The notes: generated by a model not told the origin, from the sequence alone. A stretch of 64,000 nucleotides of DNA from Rhynchopus sp. YZ270_cl-10 (GCA_964035575.1 CAXIVB010000002.1:1-64000), one strand, 5' to 3'. Positions 8,659 through 21,035 are shown, counted from the stretch's first letter. A program made the numbers and translations.

Positions 8659-9788
8659 ATATGTGAGTAGGAGCACTTTTGGACCATCTGGGGTCCAGAT
8701 CTGGACCTGGTCCTACAGGCCAAATAGTGTCATATCGGGGTCCTCAAATGGACCACCATATTTCACCCCTTTTTAGAGCACTTAGGACTGGCAGGGGTTG
8801 TCTAAACCCGACATGCCCAAAAGAGGACTAAGCCTACGCAAGTGGACGTCGCTTTTCGACATATTTAATGGCCTGGGAGCACCCCAAAAGGGGTCCTAAA
8901 AGGGGTACCCCGTTTGGAGACCCCTTGGATCCAGGGATGGGGTGACCCCAAAGACCCAATATTGCCTCTAGAGACCATAGTCTTGGGCCATCTGAGGACC
9001 CCATTTTGACCCCTTTTGGACCCCAAAATGGGTCCTAAAAGGGTCCTAAATTGGCCATTTGGGGACCCCCAAGGGGCTCAACCATTCAAAACAGCATTGC
9101 CAGGTCTGATGCAGGGGACCCCCTTTTTAGGACCTTTTGGGAGGTCCTTTGACCCCATGGGAGGTCCCAAAAGGGGTCCAAAAGGGGTCAAAAGGGGTGA
9201 GCGTGTAAGCAGAAGGGCATATATGGAGGTCAGGGGGTGTACCCCATATGCCTACTTTAGACCCTTAAAGGGATCCACTACAGGTAGGGGGTCCCAATAT
9301 GGGGTAAAAAGGGGGTAAAAAGGGGTCTAAAAGGGGTGACCGTGTAGGGGTCCCAGGACCCTCGGTCACGTTTAGACCCCTATTTGACCACCCAACGGCA
9401 TGTGGGGTCCAGGACTGAACAGCACCTAAATGGCCAATTCATAGGTAGAGTAGATCAAATGGGGTACCATGTCGGAAAAGGGGTGTTTAAAAGGGGTGCT
9501 CAAAAGGGGTCCAAATGGGTCCAAATAGGGTGTTTTAGGCCCTTTTGGGGGTCCTGAGGGGGTCTAAATGGGGTCATATGGGGTCCCAAAGGGGTCCCAA
9601 AGGGGGTGCCATGGGGGCATACCATGTGGTCACCCCTTTAAGGGGCCATTGGGGGCATATGGGACCTAAGAGAGGTCTCCATATGGACCCATAAAGGGAC
9701 CTCCAACCCCCTAATTGGGACCTATATGGTCACGTTTAGAGGGGTCATTTGGGGGTCTAGCCCCCTAGGGGTCCCAATTGCCACTAGG

Positions 9789-10106
9789 GGTCTGGAGGGG
9801 TCCCTATTGGGACCTGGTCCTACAGGCCATATAGTGTCAAATAGGGTCCTAAAAGGGGTCTCCAAATGGGAGGCCACCCCATGACCATATGGTGTCATAT
9901 GGGGTCCCCAGACCTGAGGGGGTCCAAATGGGACCTCCATTGGATCTGAGGGGGTCCAAATGGGGACCTCCCAAAGTGCCACTAATGGTCTGGAGGGGTC
10001 CATATTGGGACCTGGTCCTACAGGCCAAATAGTGTCATATGGGGTCCTAAAAGGGGTCTCCAAATGGGAGCCCACCCCATGACCATATGGTGTACCATAT
10101 GGGGAC
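9789..10106. repeat. 198-bp imperfect tandem duplication in N2
   Basis: GGTCTGGAGGGGTCC starts at 9,789 and again at 9,987. Each copy carries GGACCTGGTCCTACAGGCC and the AAATAGTGTCA word, a small element found also in N1 and twice in segment X. The second copy ends in CCATATGGT-GT-ACCATATGG. Confidence 0.85.
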
Positions 10107-10263
10107 CCCTATATGAGGGGGTCCAACCAGAGGGCCCAAGGGTGCCATGCTGGCACACCATGTGGTCACCCCTTTAAGGGTCCATTGGTGTCATATGGGC
10201 CTTAAGAGAGGTCTCCATATGGACCCATACCACATGGGACCCACCCCATATGGGGTCCCTACC

Positions 10264-10320
10264 CATATCTGGAGGGGGTCCCCAGATCTGGAGGGGGTCC
10301 CCAGATCTGGAGGGGGTCCC
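10264..10320. repeat. 19-bp direct repeat, three copies
   Basis: The unit CAGATCTGGAGGGGGTCCC is repeated three times, the first copy with CATATCTGG, right at the left edge of M4. Copies at 23,932, 37,619 and 52,810 also have three repeats. Confidence 0.9.
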
Positions 10321-10321
10321 C

Positions 10322-10997
10322 AAAATGGGAGGTCCTGAGATCTGAGGACCTCCAAATCCATGGATTTGACCTCATATTTAGAGGTCTAGACCTCTTTTAA
10401 GAGGTGCAACATGGTGCATACATGTGTAGACACATGTATATATATGTATATACATATACATATATGCATCCCATCTGATGGGCCATATGGGTAAACCATA
10501 TGTGCACATGCACTTATATAAGTTGCATTACATCATATGATGTTGCATATCTCCTCATTGGATGAGGACCTATCCATCTCATGAGATGCCATATCATGTC
10601 ATATCACCTCATGGGTCATGACCCATGACATGTCATGAGATGGGGGTCTACCCATAAATGGACCCTTTTGGACCCCATTTAGACCCCATATGGCATGGGT
10701 AGAGGTGTATATACAGTATGTACTTACATACATGTACATGCACCTACATGTATATACATGTATATAGCCCTCCCTTGTATAGGGGGCATATATATGTACA
10801 TGTATGTGCATACACATCTCTACATCTTATATGTGCACATGATGTGCAACATGTGACATCACCACATCTCATGTCAAGAGGTCAAATCACCTGATATGAC
10901 CTGATTTCATGGATTTGGACATGTCAAGATGCCATGACGGGTCATGACCCAAGACCCCAACATGATGTATGAGTCCACATATGGACCATATCATGTG
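10322..10997. repeat. Module M, copy M4, unit 1
   Basis: Full-length M with the TTTAGACC variant. Its tail differs from M2/M3 (CATGGTACATACACCC) and runs into segment Q. Confidence 0.92.
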
Positions 10998-11345
10998 CAT
11001 ACATGGTACATACACCCATATGCCCTTAAGGGGCTATAGGGGGTATATACATGTATATATGCATGTATGTGCATACATGCACATACAGTTAAATGGACAT
11101 GTCCATCCTGTTAATGGATGGTGAAGTGGATGGATAAGGAGATGAGGTGATGTGTTGAGCACATTGGATCACCCCATTTACACCTTTTGGACCCTTTTGG
11201 ACCAGGTCCTGACACCCCTTTTTACCCCTTATTTAGGGGTATAGGGATGGGGACACCCAGAGCCTAGTGTCATGGGCATACACCCTGCCTACACGGTCGG
11301 GGTAAAATGTGTTACTTTAAGGTGACGTTTACCTGACCTCACGAT
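10998..11345. repeat. Segment Q, unit 1
   Basis: It includes the near-perfect palindrome GCATGTATG-TG-CATACATGC and, from about 11,160, less repetitive text up to CCTCACGAT, where types A and B part. No gene seen. Confidence 0.75.
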
Positions 11346-11566
11346 AGCTGGTGGATTGGGCATCTTGGAGCATGGTGGAGCCATGACAAGATATGGTGCC
11401 ATGACCATGACATTGACATGTGCTGGTCTACAAACAGGTGGTGCCTGTGCCGTCCATGCCTTGTGGGCACCCCTGCTCTCAGTGGTGACCTACGCCATAG
11501 TACTGCATGGAGGCGTGCACCTGTGGGCACCATGTATGTATAGTACTACATGGAGGCACAGGACTG
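11346..11566. repeat. Cassette R, type A allele
   Basis: About 221 bp between conserved flanks (CCTCACGAT on the left, AAAGGGCATAGTTGGGGGT on the right). Type B units have an unrelated-looking 277-bp sequence in the same place. It is one of the least repetitive stretches and contains two copies of TGTGGGCACC followed by TAGTACTRCATGGAGGC. Open frames on both strands are short and unlike any protein I know. Confidence 0.7.
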
Positions 11567-12057
11567 AAAGGGCATAGTTGGGGGTGTACCTTGCATACCG
11601 TGGAATGGAGTCTACAGTGGAGACTAGAGCCACAGGAGGGGATTGAGAGGGCATAATTGGGGGTACACACCCATCCATGGAGTGAGCCTATAGAAGCCTA
11701 TAGACCCCAACAGGCCCCAACGGAGGATCCCGTGGGTCAAAAGGGTCAGACCTCAGGCCCGGGCTTTTAGGCCCTTTTTGCTGTTTTGAAGCCCCTGAGG
11801 ACCACGAAGACGCTCGACCTTTTTAAAGCCCGTGTAAGGCAAAAGTGCCTGTGGGACGTCTCTCTGTATTCGGGCTTGTATCCCGAGGTCTCTGAGACTA
11901 TACCCCCTAGGGCTCAGGGCCCAAGCCCCTACCTGGGCGTCTATGTTCATAGATTTGGGCCCTTTGGGCGTCTATGTTCATAGGTAGGGGGTCCCAAAAG
12001 GGCACTTTCAGGTATGAGACTATGGATTTAGAGGGGTCATGGGATCTGAGGACCTCC
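11567..12057. repeat. Segment right of cassette R, type A
   Basis: Contains two copies of the GGGCATARTTGGGGGT word, a paralogue of segment D near 11,740, and two copies of GGGCGTCTATGTTCATAG (11,935-11,985). A related GGGCGTCAATGTTCATAG is in segment X. No gene seen. Confidence 0.7.
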
Positions 12058-12660
12058 AAAGACATGAAATGAGGTCATATCAGGAAATGAGGTCACCCAA
12101 TTTGATGACATAACATGTCATAAATAGATGTTGAGCACTTTGTACATCAACATATATGTGTACACATACATATATATATATATATATATGTATGCATGTA
12201 TATATACATACATATGTACCCATATACCCCTATATAGCCCCATAGCCCTATGGCCCTATATACACCTATATACCACCACTATACAACATGTACATCATGT
12301 GATAAGAGGTCGTATAAGATGTGGGGATGGGTCCAGACCCATGACATGTCATGAAATGAGGTCATATCATGAAATGAGGTCGATCCAATTTGATGACATG
12401 ACATGACATAAATGGATGACGAGGTCTTTGGACCACAACATATATGTGTACATATACATATATATATATACATATATGTATATACATGTATGTACATGTA
12501 CATACATATGTACCCATATAGCCCCCTGTACCCATAGGGTGTATACACCCATATGTAGTATGGCACAGCACCTCTCACACCATGTGGGGACATGGCCAAG
12601 GGGTCTAAAGGGGTCCAAATGGGGTCATATGGGGTCAATCCATGGGGGTACCCCCATCTC
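12058..12660. repeat. AT-rich segment S, unit 1
   Basis: TA and TATG/CATA microsatellite tracts, separated by two diverged copies of a text with TCATGAAATGAGGTC, GACATGACATAAAT and GTCCAGACCCATGACATG words. Open frames here read as Tyr/Ile/His/Thr repeats and are rejected. Confidence 0.8.
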
Positions 12661-13236
12661 ATGACATGCCATGGGTCATGACCCAGGGCATGATGTCCAC
12701 TTTATGGCCCTTTATGTCCATAAATGGGGACATTACCATGACCTAAAACTATTTGGTGCACGCGACCTAATAGTTTTAAGGTAAGGCATGCTCCGGGACC
12801 CCTCTCAAGAGGGGTACGTTTCATTGCATACATGGTACCCAATATATACACCCTTTGGGACCCCCTGAGCCCCCTATTTGAGGGCTCTGAGGGGCCCAAA
12901 AAGGGCCTTTTTATGCCTTTTTGGAGGTCCTGAGGACCCCAAAATGGGGCAATTTGGACCCCTTGGGCACCCCTCCAGACCCCCTTTTAGGGGGTATAGA
13001 GGGTATGGAGGGGTATGAGGACCTATATGCACATGGGGATGCCATGTGCACAGGGCCCCTAAGGGGACCCTTGCCTGGGGGCATGTATATAGGTACATAT
13101 ACCTCCATATAACCCCTTATTAGGCCTCCTAAGACCTCCTGAGAGAGGTCTGAGGGGGTCCAAATGGGGTCCAAAAGGGGTCTAAAAAGGGGTCCAAAAG
13201 GGGTCCAAAAGGGGTCCAAAATGGTCATTTTGAGGA
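12661..13236. repeat. Segment T, unit 1
   Basis: Opens with palindromic CATGGGTCATGACCC words, then the strong stem-loop at 12,741, then GGGTCC/GGACCC text ending in GGGGTCCAAAA repeats that run into the monomer array. No gene seen. Confidence 0.8.
12741..12782. other. Long conserved stem-loop in segment T
   Basis: Arms ACC-TAAAACTATT and AATAGTTTTA-A-GGT enclose a second stem, GGT-GCACGCG-ACC. In all this gives 16 base pairs with one T-T mismatch and one bulged A. Copies lie at 26,409-26,450, 39,820-39,861 and 55,015-55,056, unchanged. There is no U-run after it, so it is not a typical intrinsic terminator. Confidence 0.75.
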
Positions 13237-14049
13237 CCTCAAAGTTGGACCCCTTTTTGCACTTTTTGAGGTCTCGGTACCAGAGAGCCTATCAAAAAAG
13301 GACCTCTCAAATCGGCCGCGTCCATTTGAGGGACCATAAAATGGGGGTATTGGACACCCCATACATGGTCCAGGACCCTCCTGGGGACCTCCTATAAGGG
13401 CCCTAAGGGGCCCATAGGGGGCCTACAGGGGCCTATATAGGCCTTAAGGGTACCCATATGGCCCCACCCCTCCAGGGGCCCCAAGGGGTCCCAAAAGGGG
13501 GGTGTCCAAATGGGGTCCAAAAAGGGCCATTTGGGGTACCCCCTAAAATGACCCCTTTTTGCACTTTTTGAGGTCTCGGTACCAGAGAGCCTATCAAAAA
13601 AGGACCTCTCAAATCGGCCGCGTCCATTTGAGGGACCATAAAATGGGGGTATTGGACACCCCATACATGGTCCAGGACCCTCCTGGGGACCTCCTATAAG
13701 GGCCCTAAGGGGCCCATAGGGGGCCTACAGGGGCCTATATAGGCCTTAAGGGTACCCATATGGCCCCACCCCTCCAGGGGCCCCAAGGGGTCCCAAAAGG
13801 GGGGTTGTCCAAATGGGGTCCAAAAAGGGCCATTTGGGGTACCCCCTAAAATGACCCCTTTTTGCACTTTTTGAGGTCTCGGTACCAGAGAGCCTATCAA
13901 AAAAGGACCTCTCAAATCGGCCGCGTCCATTTGAGGGACCATAAAATGGGGGTATTGGACACCCCATACATGGTCCAGGACCCTCCTATAAGGGCCCTTA
14001 CAGGCCCATAGGAGGCCCATCAGAGGTCCCTTGGAGCCCCTACCAGGGG
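13237..14049. repeat. 302/303-bp monomer array B
   Basis: A partial monomer, then full ones starting at 13,367 and 13,669, then the truncated last one from 13,972. The monomers are of the type A kind (CATACATGGTCC at the joint, GGCCTATATAGGCC inside). Confidence 0.93.
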
Positions 14050-14887
14050 TATGGGGCCCCAAGCGAGCGGGCGGCCGTGGTGAGATGGCTACAGGGGCTG
14101 TGGGCCCGGGTACCTGTATCTCACCTGCCTGGTCGGCCCACCCCCTTGCTGCGCAGGGGGTCCGTCCGATCTCTCCTCGGCCGCCCTCTCTCTTCTTGGG
14201 ACCTTTCAGGTCCCCCCGTCCTTGTCCTACGGACTGCCTCCTCCTCCCGCCCCTTTGGGGTGGCCGTGGTCGCTGCGCTCCCTGTCGCTGCGCTCCCTGC
14301 CCGGCTGTCCCTCCGGGACATCCTCCTCCCGCTCCTTCGGAGTGGCCGTTCGGCGCTGTGCGCCCACCCGGCTGTCCCTATGGGACATCCTCCTCCCTCC
14401 CCTTTGGGGTGGCCGTAAGGTGCTGCGCACCCCCGTCCTTGCCCTGTGGGCTACGTCCTCCTCCCACGTGCCGTGGGCCGTGCCCGTCCTTGTCCTACGG
14501 ACTGCCTCCTCCTCCCTCCCCTTTGGGGTGGCCGTGGCCCCCGTCTGGCCCTGCGGGCCATCCTCCTCCCTCGCTGTGCTCAGGCCGTCTGGGCGCTGTG
14601 CGCCCCCGTCCTTGCCCTACGGGCTACGTCCTCCTCCCCCGCTACGCTCGGGCCGTCTCGTCCCTGGTGTGCCACCAGGGACGCAAGTCAAAGTCAAGCA
14701 TCATGGAGGGTCTCGCCACCCATGGGCGGAAGTGAGGTCAGGTCGAGGTAAGCGGGGGCATCAGTACTACGGCGTAACTCCGTCCTGACCCTACGGGCTA
14801 CGTGCTCTTCGAATCCCGCTACTTGAAGTCAAGTACGAAGCCCTCTACCCGAGGTCTACTAACAGAGCCTCTTGAGGTGGAGCGTGC
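14050..14887. repeat. GC block 1, unit 2
   Basis: Same as unit 1 except at 14,679 and 14,681, where the change completes a palindrome. Confidence 0.93.
14659..14683. other. Perfected 11-bp hairpin with TGC loop
   Basis: CGTCCCTGGTG (14,659-14,669), loop TGC, and an exactly complementary 11-base arm (14,673-14,683). All nine other GC-block copies read CACCAGTGCCG in the right arm and pair over only six bases next to the loop. Confidence 0.9.
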
Positions 14888-15915
14888 TTTGAGGTCAGGT
14901 GAGATGAAGAGATAGGGCTGCATGGGGTACCCAGCGTGCCCTCCGTTCCCTGCGGTCCTAGGGCATCCCGAGCGCTCCGCTACCCGGGACTACCCCGCCT
15001 GGGGGCTGACGCCTCCCATGCTGCGCTACCCTGATGACTAAGCCCCTTTGAAGTAGCAGGGCATCCCAATGCCGCGTGGCGGGACTGCTGCGCACCCTAC
15101 GGGGATCCTACGGAACATCGCACCCCGCACTGCCTTTGAGGTCAGGTGAGATGAAGAGATAGGGCTGCATGGGGTACCCAGCGTGCCCTCCGTTCCCTGC
15201 GGTCCTAGGGCATCCCGAGCGCTCCGCTACCCGGGACTACCCCGCCTGGGGGCTGACGCCTCCCATGCTGCGCTACCCTGATGACTAAGCCCCTTTGAAG
15301 TAGCAGGGCATCCCAATGCCGCGTGGCGGGACTGCTGCGCACCCTACGGGGATCCTACGGAACATCGCACCCCGCACTGCCTTTGAGGTCAGGTGAGGTC
15401 AAGTAAGGTAGCCAAGCACATTGAGGTAATAGGGATGGGGATGGGATGGGGATGGGTCCCCACCCATATGGGGCCCTAAGAGGTGTAGGACCCCCCTAAG
15501 GTGCAAGGTGCAGGTACATAAGCATGCATGCTTATGGGACCCCCATATAGGCCTACCATAGAGGTAGATATAGGGGTGATGGGTCCTCAGGAGACCTCAG
15601 GACCCCTCGGGTCATCAGCCTGGACCCCTCCCGGGACCTCCGGAGACCCCAAAATGGGTCATCTGAGGACCCCAAAATGGGTCATCTGAGGACCCCAAAA
15701 TGGGCCATTTTGGGACCCTTTTTGGGGGGTCTGCGCACCCCAAAAAGTGCAGACCTCAGGCCAGGGCTTTTAGCCCTTTTTCCCTCTTTTGAAATGGCCT
15801 ACGACCACAGAGACCTGATCTGCAGAGGGTCCAATATCCCCGGGTAGCTACCGGGGGATGTTGTCCAGAGGTCTGGACCCCAGATCTGGAGGGTCCCAAG
15901 ATCTGAGGGGTCCCC
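14888..15915. repeat. 247-bp pair and segment D, unit 2
   Basis: Two 247-bp copies (14,888-15,134 and 15,135-15,381), G-quadruplex at 15,432-15,456 and the 20-bp palindrome at 15,517-15,536; no differences from unit 1 seen. Confidence 0.92.
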
Positions 15916-16592
15916 AAAATGGGAGGTCCTGAGATCTGAGGACCTCCAAATCCATGGATTTGACCTCATATTTAGAGGTCTAGACCTCTTATAAGAGGTG
16001 CAACATGGTGCATACATGTGTAGACACATGTATATATATGTATATACATATACATATATGCATCCCATCTGATGGGCCATATGGGTAAACCATATGTGCA
16101 CATGCACTTATATAAGTTGCATTACATCATATGATGTTGCATATCTCCTCATTGGATGAGGACCTATCCATCTCATGAGATGCCATATCATGTCATATCA
16201 CCTCATGGGTCATGACCCATGACATGTCATGAGATGGGGGTCTACCCATAAATGGACCCTTTTGGACCCCATTTGGACCCCATATGGCATGGGTAGAGGT
16301 GTATATACAGTATGTACTTACATACATGTACATGCACCTACATGTATATACATGTATATAGCCCTCCCTTGTATAGGGGGGTATATATATGTACATGTAT
16401 GTGCATACACATCTCTACATCTTATATGTGCACATGATGTGCAACATGTGACATCACCACATCTCATGTCAAGAGGTCAAATCACCTGATATGACCTGAT
16501 TTCATGGATTTGGACATGTCAAGATGCCATGACGGGCCATGACCCAAGACCCCAACATGATGTATGTGTCCACATATGGACCATATCATGTG
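15916..16592. repeat. Module M, copy M1, unit 2
   Basis: TTTGGACC variant, as in unit 1. Confidence 0.92.
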
Positions 16593-17508
16593 GAGGGCCC
16601 CATACCCAGTGTATGGGGCCCCAAGCGAGCGGGCGGCCGTGGTGAGATGGCTACAGGGGCTGTGGGCCCGGGTACCTGTATCTCACCTCCCTGGTCGGCT
16701 GACCCCCTGCTGCGCGAGGTGGGTCTGTCCGATCTCTCCTCGGCCGCCCTCTCTCTTCTTTGGACCTTCGGTCCCCCGTCCTTGTCCTACGGACTGCCTC
16801 CTCCTCCCGCCCCTTTGGGGTGGCCGTGGTCGCTGCGCTCCCTGTCGCTGCGCTCCCTGCCCGGCTGTCCCTACGGGACATCCTCCTCCCGCTCCTTCGG
16901 AGTGGCCGTTCGGCGCTGTGCGCCCACCCGGCTGTCCCTATGGGACATCCTCCTCCCTCCCCTTTGGGGTGGCCGTATACCCGTCCTTGCCCTACGGGCT
17001 ACGTCCTCCTCCCTCGCTACGCTCAGGCCGTCTCGTCCCTGGTGTGCCACCAGTGCCGCAAGTCAAAGTCAAGCATCATGGAGGGTCTCGCCACCCATGG
17101 GCGGAAGTGAGGTCAGGTCGAGGTAAGCGGGGGCATCAGGACTACGGCGTAACTCCGTCCTGACCCTACGGGCTACGTGCTCTTCGAATCCCGCTACTTG
17201 AAGTCAAGTACGAAGCCCTCTACCCGAGGTCTACTAACAGAGCCTCTTGAGGTGGAGCATGCTTTGAGGTCAGGTGAGATGAAGAGATAGGGCTGCATGG
17301 GGTACCCAGCGTGCCCTCCGTTCCCTGCGGTCCTAGGGCATCCCGAGCGCTCCGCTACCCGGGACTACCCCGCCTGGGGGCTGACGCCTCCCATGCTGCG
17401 CTACCCTGATGACAAGCCCCTTTGAAGTAGCAGGGCATCCCAATGCCGCGTGGCGGGACTGCTGCGCACCCTACGGGGATCCTACGGAACATCGCACCCC
17501 GCACTGCC
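16593..17508. repeat. GC block 2 and single 247-bp-family copy, unit 2
   Basis: Block to 17,262, monomer copy from 17,263; keeps the TAC loop in TGTCCC-TAC-GGGACA, where GC block 1 of type A has TCC. Confidence 0.92.
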
Positions 17509-18527
17509 TTTGAGGTCAGGTGAGGTCAAGTACTCGTACACCACGCAACAGGCCTTACAGGCTGCGTGGTGTCCTCACCGAAGCCCTGCGGGCTACCGGG
17601 CCCCCAAAGGGCACCTGCTTGCTCCCCTCTACCCCCATACGGGCGGGATGACTAAAGCCATATCCCTAAGCCCTAGGAGCAACGAGGTGTCCCAAGTCAG
17701 GTACCCAGGTGCCTCTACCGAGGGCACCTTGGGAGTGCCCATGTAGGCACATGCCTTACGGCATGCGACTACACACCCTCTTGCCCATCACCTCATGAGG
17801 TGGTGTGAAGTAGGGTGGACGAGGTAAGCTGCAGACTCATTGGCGGCCGACCCCTTTCCCTATGGGAAAGCGCGATCCTCCCTTACGGGACCTTTCAATC
17901 GCCATTTGCTACTTCGAAGTGCTGTGACCTGTAGATAGCACGTGCACTGCACCCTCCATACCTATGGTCTTAGGGTTGGTGTGCTATATACAGGTCTTAC
18001 AGCGTGTTAATACATGGGGGTGGGTTGGAGAGGCATTGGGATGCCCTTTGGGCCTCCACGGGTACGTACTAAGGTGCCCTCCGTACTAGGGGATGGGGTG
18101 CTCCACATCCTAAGGGGCCATAGTATACCCCTTGGGCACATATGGGCCAGACCCCTTGGACCTCCTGAGGACCCTAAATGGAGCCATCTGGGGTCCTGAG
18201 GGGTCCAAATATGGGGTCATCTGGGGTCTTGGACCTCCCTTTTTGGGTCCTTTTTGGGACCCTTTAAAAAGGGACCTTCCTGCCGCCCGACCCTTTTGGG
18301 GGGTCTCACCCCCAAAACCCCCTTTTTGGCCTTTGTCCAATTTGGGGGCCTCAAGACCTGGGATGGGATACCAGGCCTGAGGAGGTCCCCTGGCCCCTCA
18401 GGACCCCAAATGGCCATTCTGGCCATGTGTCCGGAAGGGTCCAAAACCCCTATGGAACATCCATAAAGCTGTACCATGGGTTTGAGGGGGTCCAGATCCA
18501 GAGGGGTCCAGAGATCTGAGGACCCCC
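17509..18527. repeat. Hairpin field H and segment K, unit 2
   Basis: H to about 18,013, then K. All stems listed for unit 1 are intact. Confidence 0.85.
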
Positions 18528-19183
18528 AAAATGGGAGATCCTGAGATCTGAGGACCTCCAAATCCATGGATTTGACCTCATATTTAGAGGTCTAGACCTC
18601 TTTTAAGAGGTGCAACATGGTGTATACACATGTATATATATGTATATACATGTACACATATGCATACCCCTTAAGGGGGCATATGGGTATACCATATGTG
18701 CACATGCACTTATATAAGTTGCATTGCATCATATGATGTTGCATATGTCCTCATGGGGTGAGGACCTATCCATGCCATATCACCTCATATCACCTCATGG
18801 GTCATGACCCATGACATGTCATGAGATGGGGGTCTACCCATAAATGGACCCTTTTGGACCCCATTTAGACCCCATATGGCATGGGTAGAGGTGTATATAC
18901 AGTATGTACTTACATACATGTACATGCACCTACATGTATATACATGTATATAGCCCTCCCTTGTATAGGGGGCATATATATGTACATGTATGTGCATACA
19001 CATCTCTACATCTTATATGTGCACATGATGTGCAACATGTGACATCACCACATCTCATGTCAAGAGGTCAAATCACCTGATATGACCTGATTTCATGGAT
19101 TTGGACATGTCAAGATGCCATGACGGGTCATGACCCAAGACCCCAACATGATGTATGTGTCCACATATGGACCATATCATGTG
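18528..19183. repeat. Module M, copy M2, unit 2
   Basis: TTTAGACC variant, as in unit 1. Confidence 0.92.
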
Positions 19184-21035
19184 CATACATGCTATATACA
19201 CCTATATGCCCTAAGGGGCTATACGGGGGTATATACATGTATATACATATATGTATATATACATGTACATATGATGTATAACATATTGGATGTCATGTCA
19301 TGTCTTGACATGGTCCCAAAAGGTCTCAACATCCAAATATGCCCCATTTCAGGCATTTAGGCCATTTTGGCACATGCACCCAAATTGGGTGAAATGGGGT
19401 AAACCATGGGTCTGGACCCATGCGAGTCCATATCCATGCATGTACACCACATATGATGCACATGGCCCACATGGTCCTAAAGGGCCATTGGGGGCATATG
19501 GTGGTATATGGGCATGCACCCCATACCTACCATATATACTTCTATAGAGGTCTTGTCACCTCATGGACATCTAATGCATTGGGTGCTCAACAGCACTTAA
19601 AGGGCTTGAGGCGCCATAGGGGTATAAACACCCCTTTTGACCACCTCCCTACAGACCACCAGCCATCTCCACAGGGTGGGTGGTCCAGACCCCTCATGGC
19701 TCCAGACCCCTCCCAACCCCTCAGACCCCCTGAGACCACCTCCTGGGGTCTGGGGTCCTGGGAAGCGCCGATTTTATAAACTACCTCTTACCACGCGCGC
19801 GCGCGCGATATGTTAGTTGCACCCCCTTTTGGACCATCTGGGGTCCAGATCTGGACCATGGTCTACAGGCCAAATAGTGTCATATTGGGGTCTCAGAATG
19901 GACCACCAAATATCACCCTTTTTATGGCACTTAGGACTGGCAGGGGTTGTATAAACCCGACATGGCCCTTTTGGGACCTCCGGGGGTCCAGGTAGATGTC
20001 GGGTTTCGACATCTTTTGGACCCCTAAGGGGTCTGAAGGCCTCCTATTTAATGGACCACTTTGGGTACACCCCTTTGGAGCACCTCGGGTCCAGGCATGA
20101 GGAGGGTCCAGGACCCATATATTGCCTATATAGACCATAGTATGGGTCACCATATGGACCCCATTTTGACCCCCTTTTGACCCCAAAATGGGTCCTTTTG
20201 AGGACCCTAAAAGGGGTCAATTCAGCCCATTTGGGGGTCCTGAGGTCCCCAAACGGTTCAAACCAGGATGGCCCGGTCTGATGCAGCGGACCTCTTAAAA
20301 TGGGAGGGGTCCCAAAATGGGGTCATCTGGTGATCACCCTTTTGGACCACCTCATGACATGCCAACATGATGCACATGACGTGCAACACATGTGTATGTA
20401 CATGTACCCATTATGCCCTATATAGCCCCTTAACCTATACACCACCATACACATGGAGTGTAAGGAGGTGTACATGCTTTAGACCCCCTTTTGGAAGGGG
20501 TCTAAAAGGGCCCATATGGGGTCCCCACCCTATGCATATAAAGGTGCTCCAAAGTGGTCATATAACACATATGGGATCATATGGGGTTATGTCCATTTAG
20601 GGCATATGTATAGGGAGAGTAGATCAAATGGCATACATGGTGGAAAAGGGGGTGTCCACACATGATGCCAATGGTCCTCAAATGGGGTCCAAATGGGTCC
20701 ATTTGGGGTCCTATCCCCAGATCTGGAGGGGGTCCCAAGATCTGGGGAGGGTCCCAAAATGGGGTCCTGAGGTCTCCAGACCCCCAAATGGAGGGTCATG
20801 GGATCTGAGGACCTATATATACATGTATATATATGTGCATGCACATGTATATAAGTGTACATACACCTTTATATACCCCTATACACCCCCTATACAGCCT
20901 AGGGCATATACCCTATATGTAGGGGTGTGGGGCACCTCTTACACCATGTGGGGAGGTCCCAAAAGGGGGTATAAAGGTGCCATTTGGGGTCCCTACCCTG
21001 GATCTGAGGGGGTCCCAAGATCTGAGGGGGTCCTC
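19184..21035. repeat. Segments L and N1, unit 2
   Basis: N1 starts at about 19,539; (CG)7 at 19,794-19,807; hairpin loop GGT at 19,842-19,844, the same orientation as unit 1. Confidence 0.85.

Larger units (their letters stand above)
8109..10321. repeat. Segment N2, unit 1
   Basis: Diverged paralogue of N1 and longer. It holds a (CG)7 tract, the quasi-palindrome at 8,497-8,524 (CCTCAGACCCCCT, loop CGGG, AGGGGGTGAGG), a 198-bp duplication and three 19-bp repeats at its end. An open reverse-strand frame at about 9,722-10,075 is an effect of the 198-bp duplication, not a gene. Confidence 0.85.
363..14030. repeat. Macrosatellite unit 1 (type A, 13,668 bp)
   Basis: This is the first complete unit in the window, measured from the point just before GC block 1 to the same point in the next copy. 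Nearly every module recurs at +13,668 with no length change, so units 1 and 2 are co-linear. It lacks segment X. No gene, rRNA or tRNA was recognised anywhere in it. Confidence 0.96.

Noticed and set aside
9722-10075. 117-residue reverse-strand frame in N2
   Set aside because: An internal protein repeat comes directly from the 198-bp DNA duplication, whose length happens to be a multiple of three.
10264-10320. CRISPR array or integron-like repeats
   Set aside because: The 19-bp repeats are directly adjacent with no spacers, and there is no cas or integrase gene.
12741-12782. Intrinsic transcription terminator
   Set aside because: The stem is AT-rich and has no following T-run, and there is no gene upstream.
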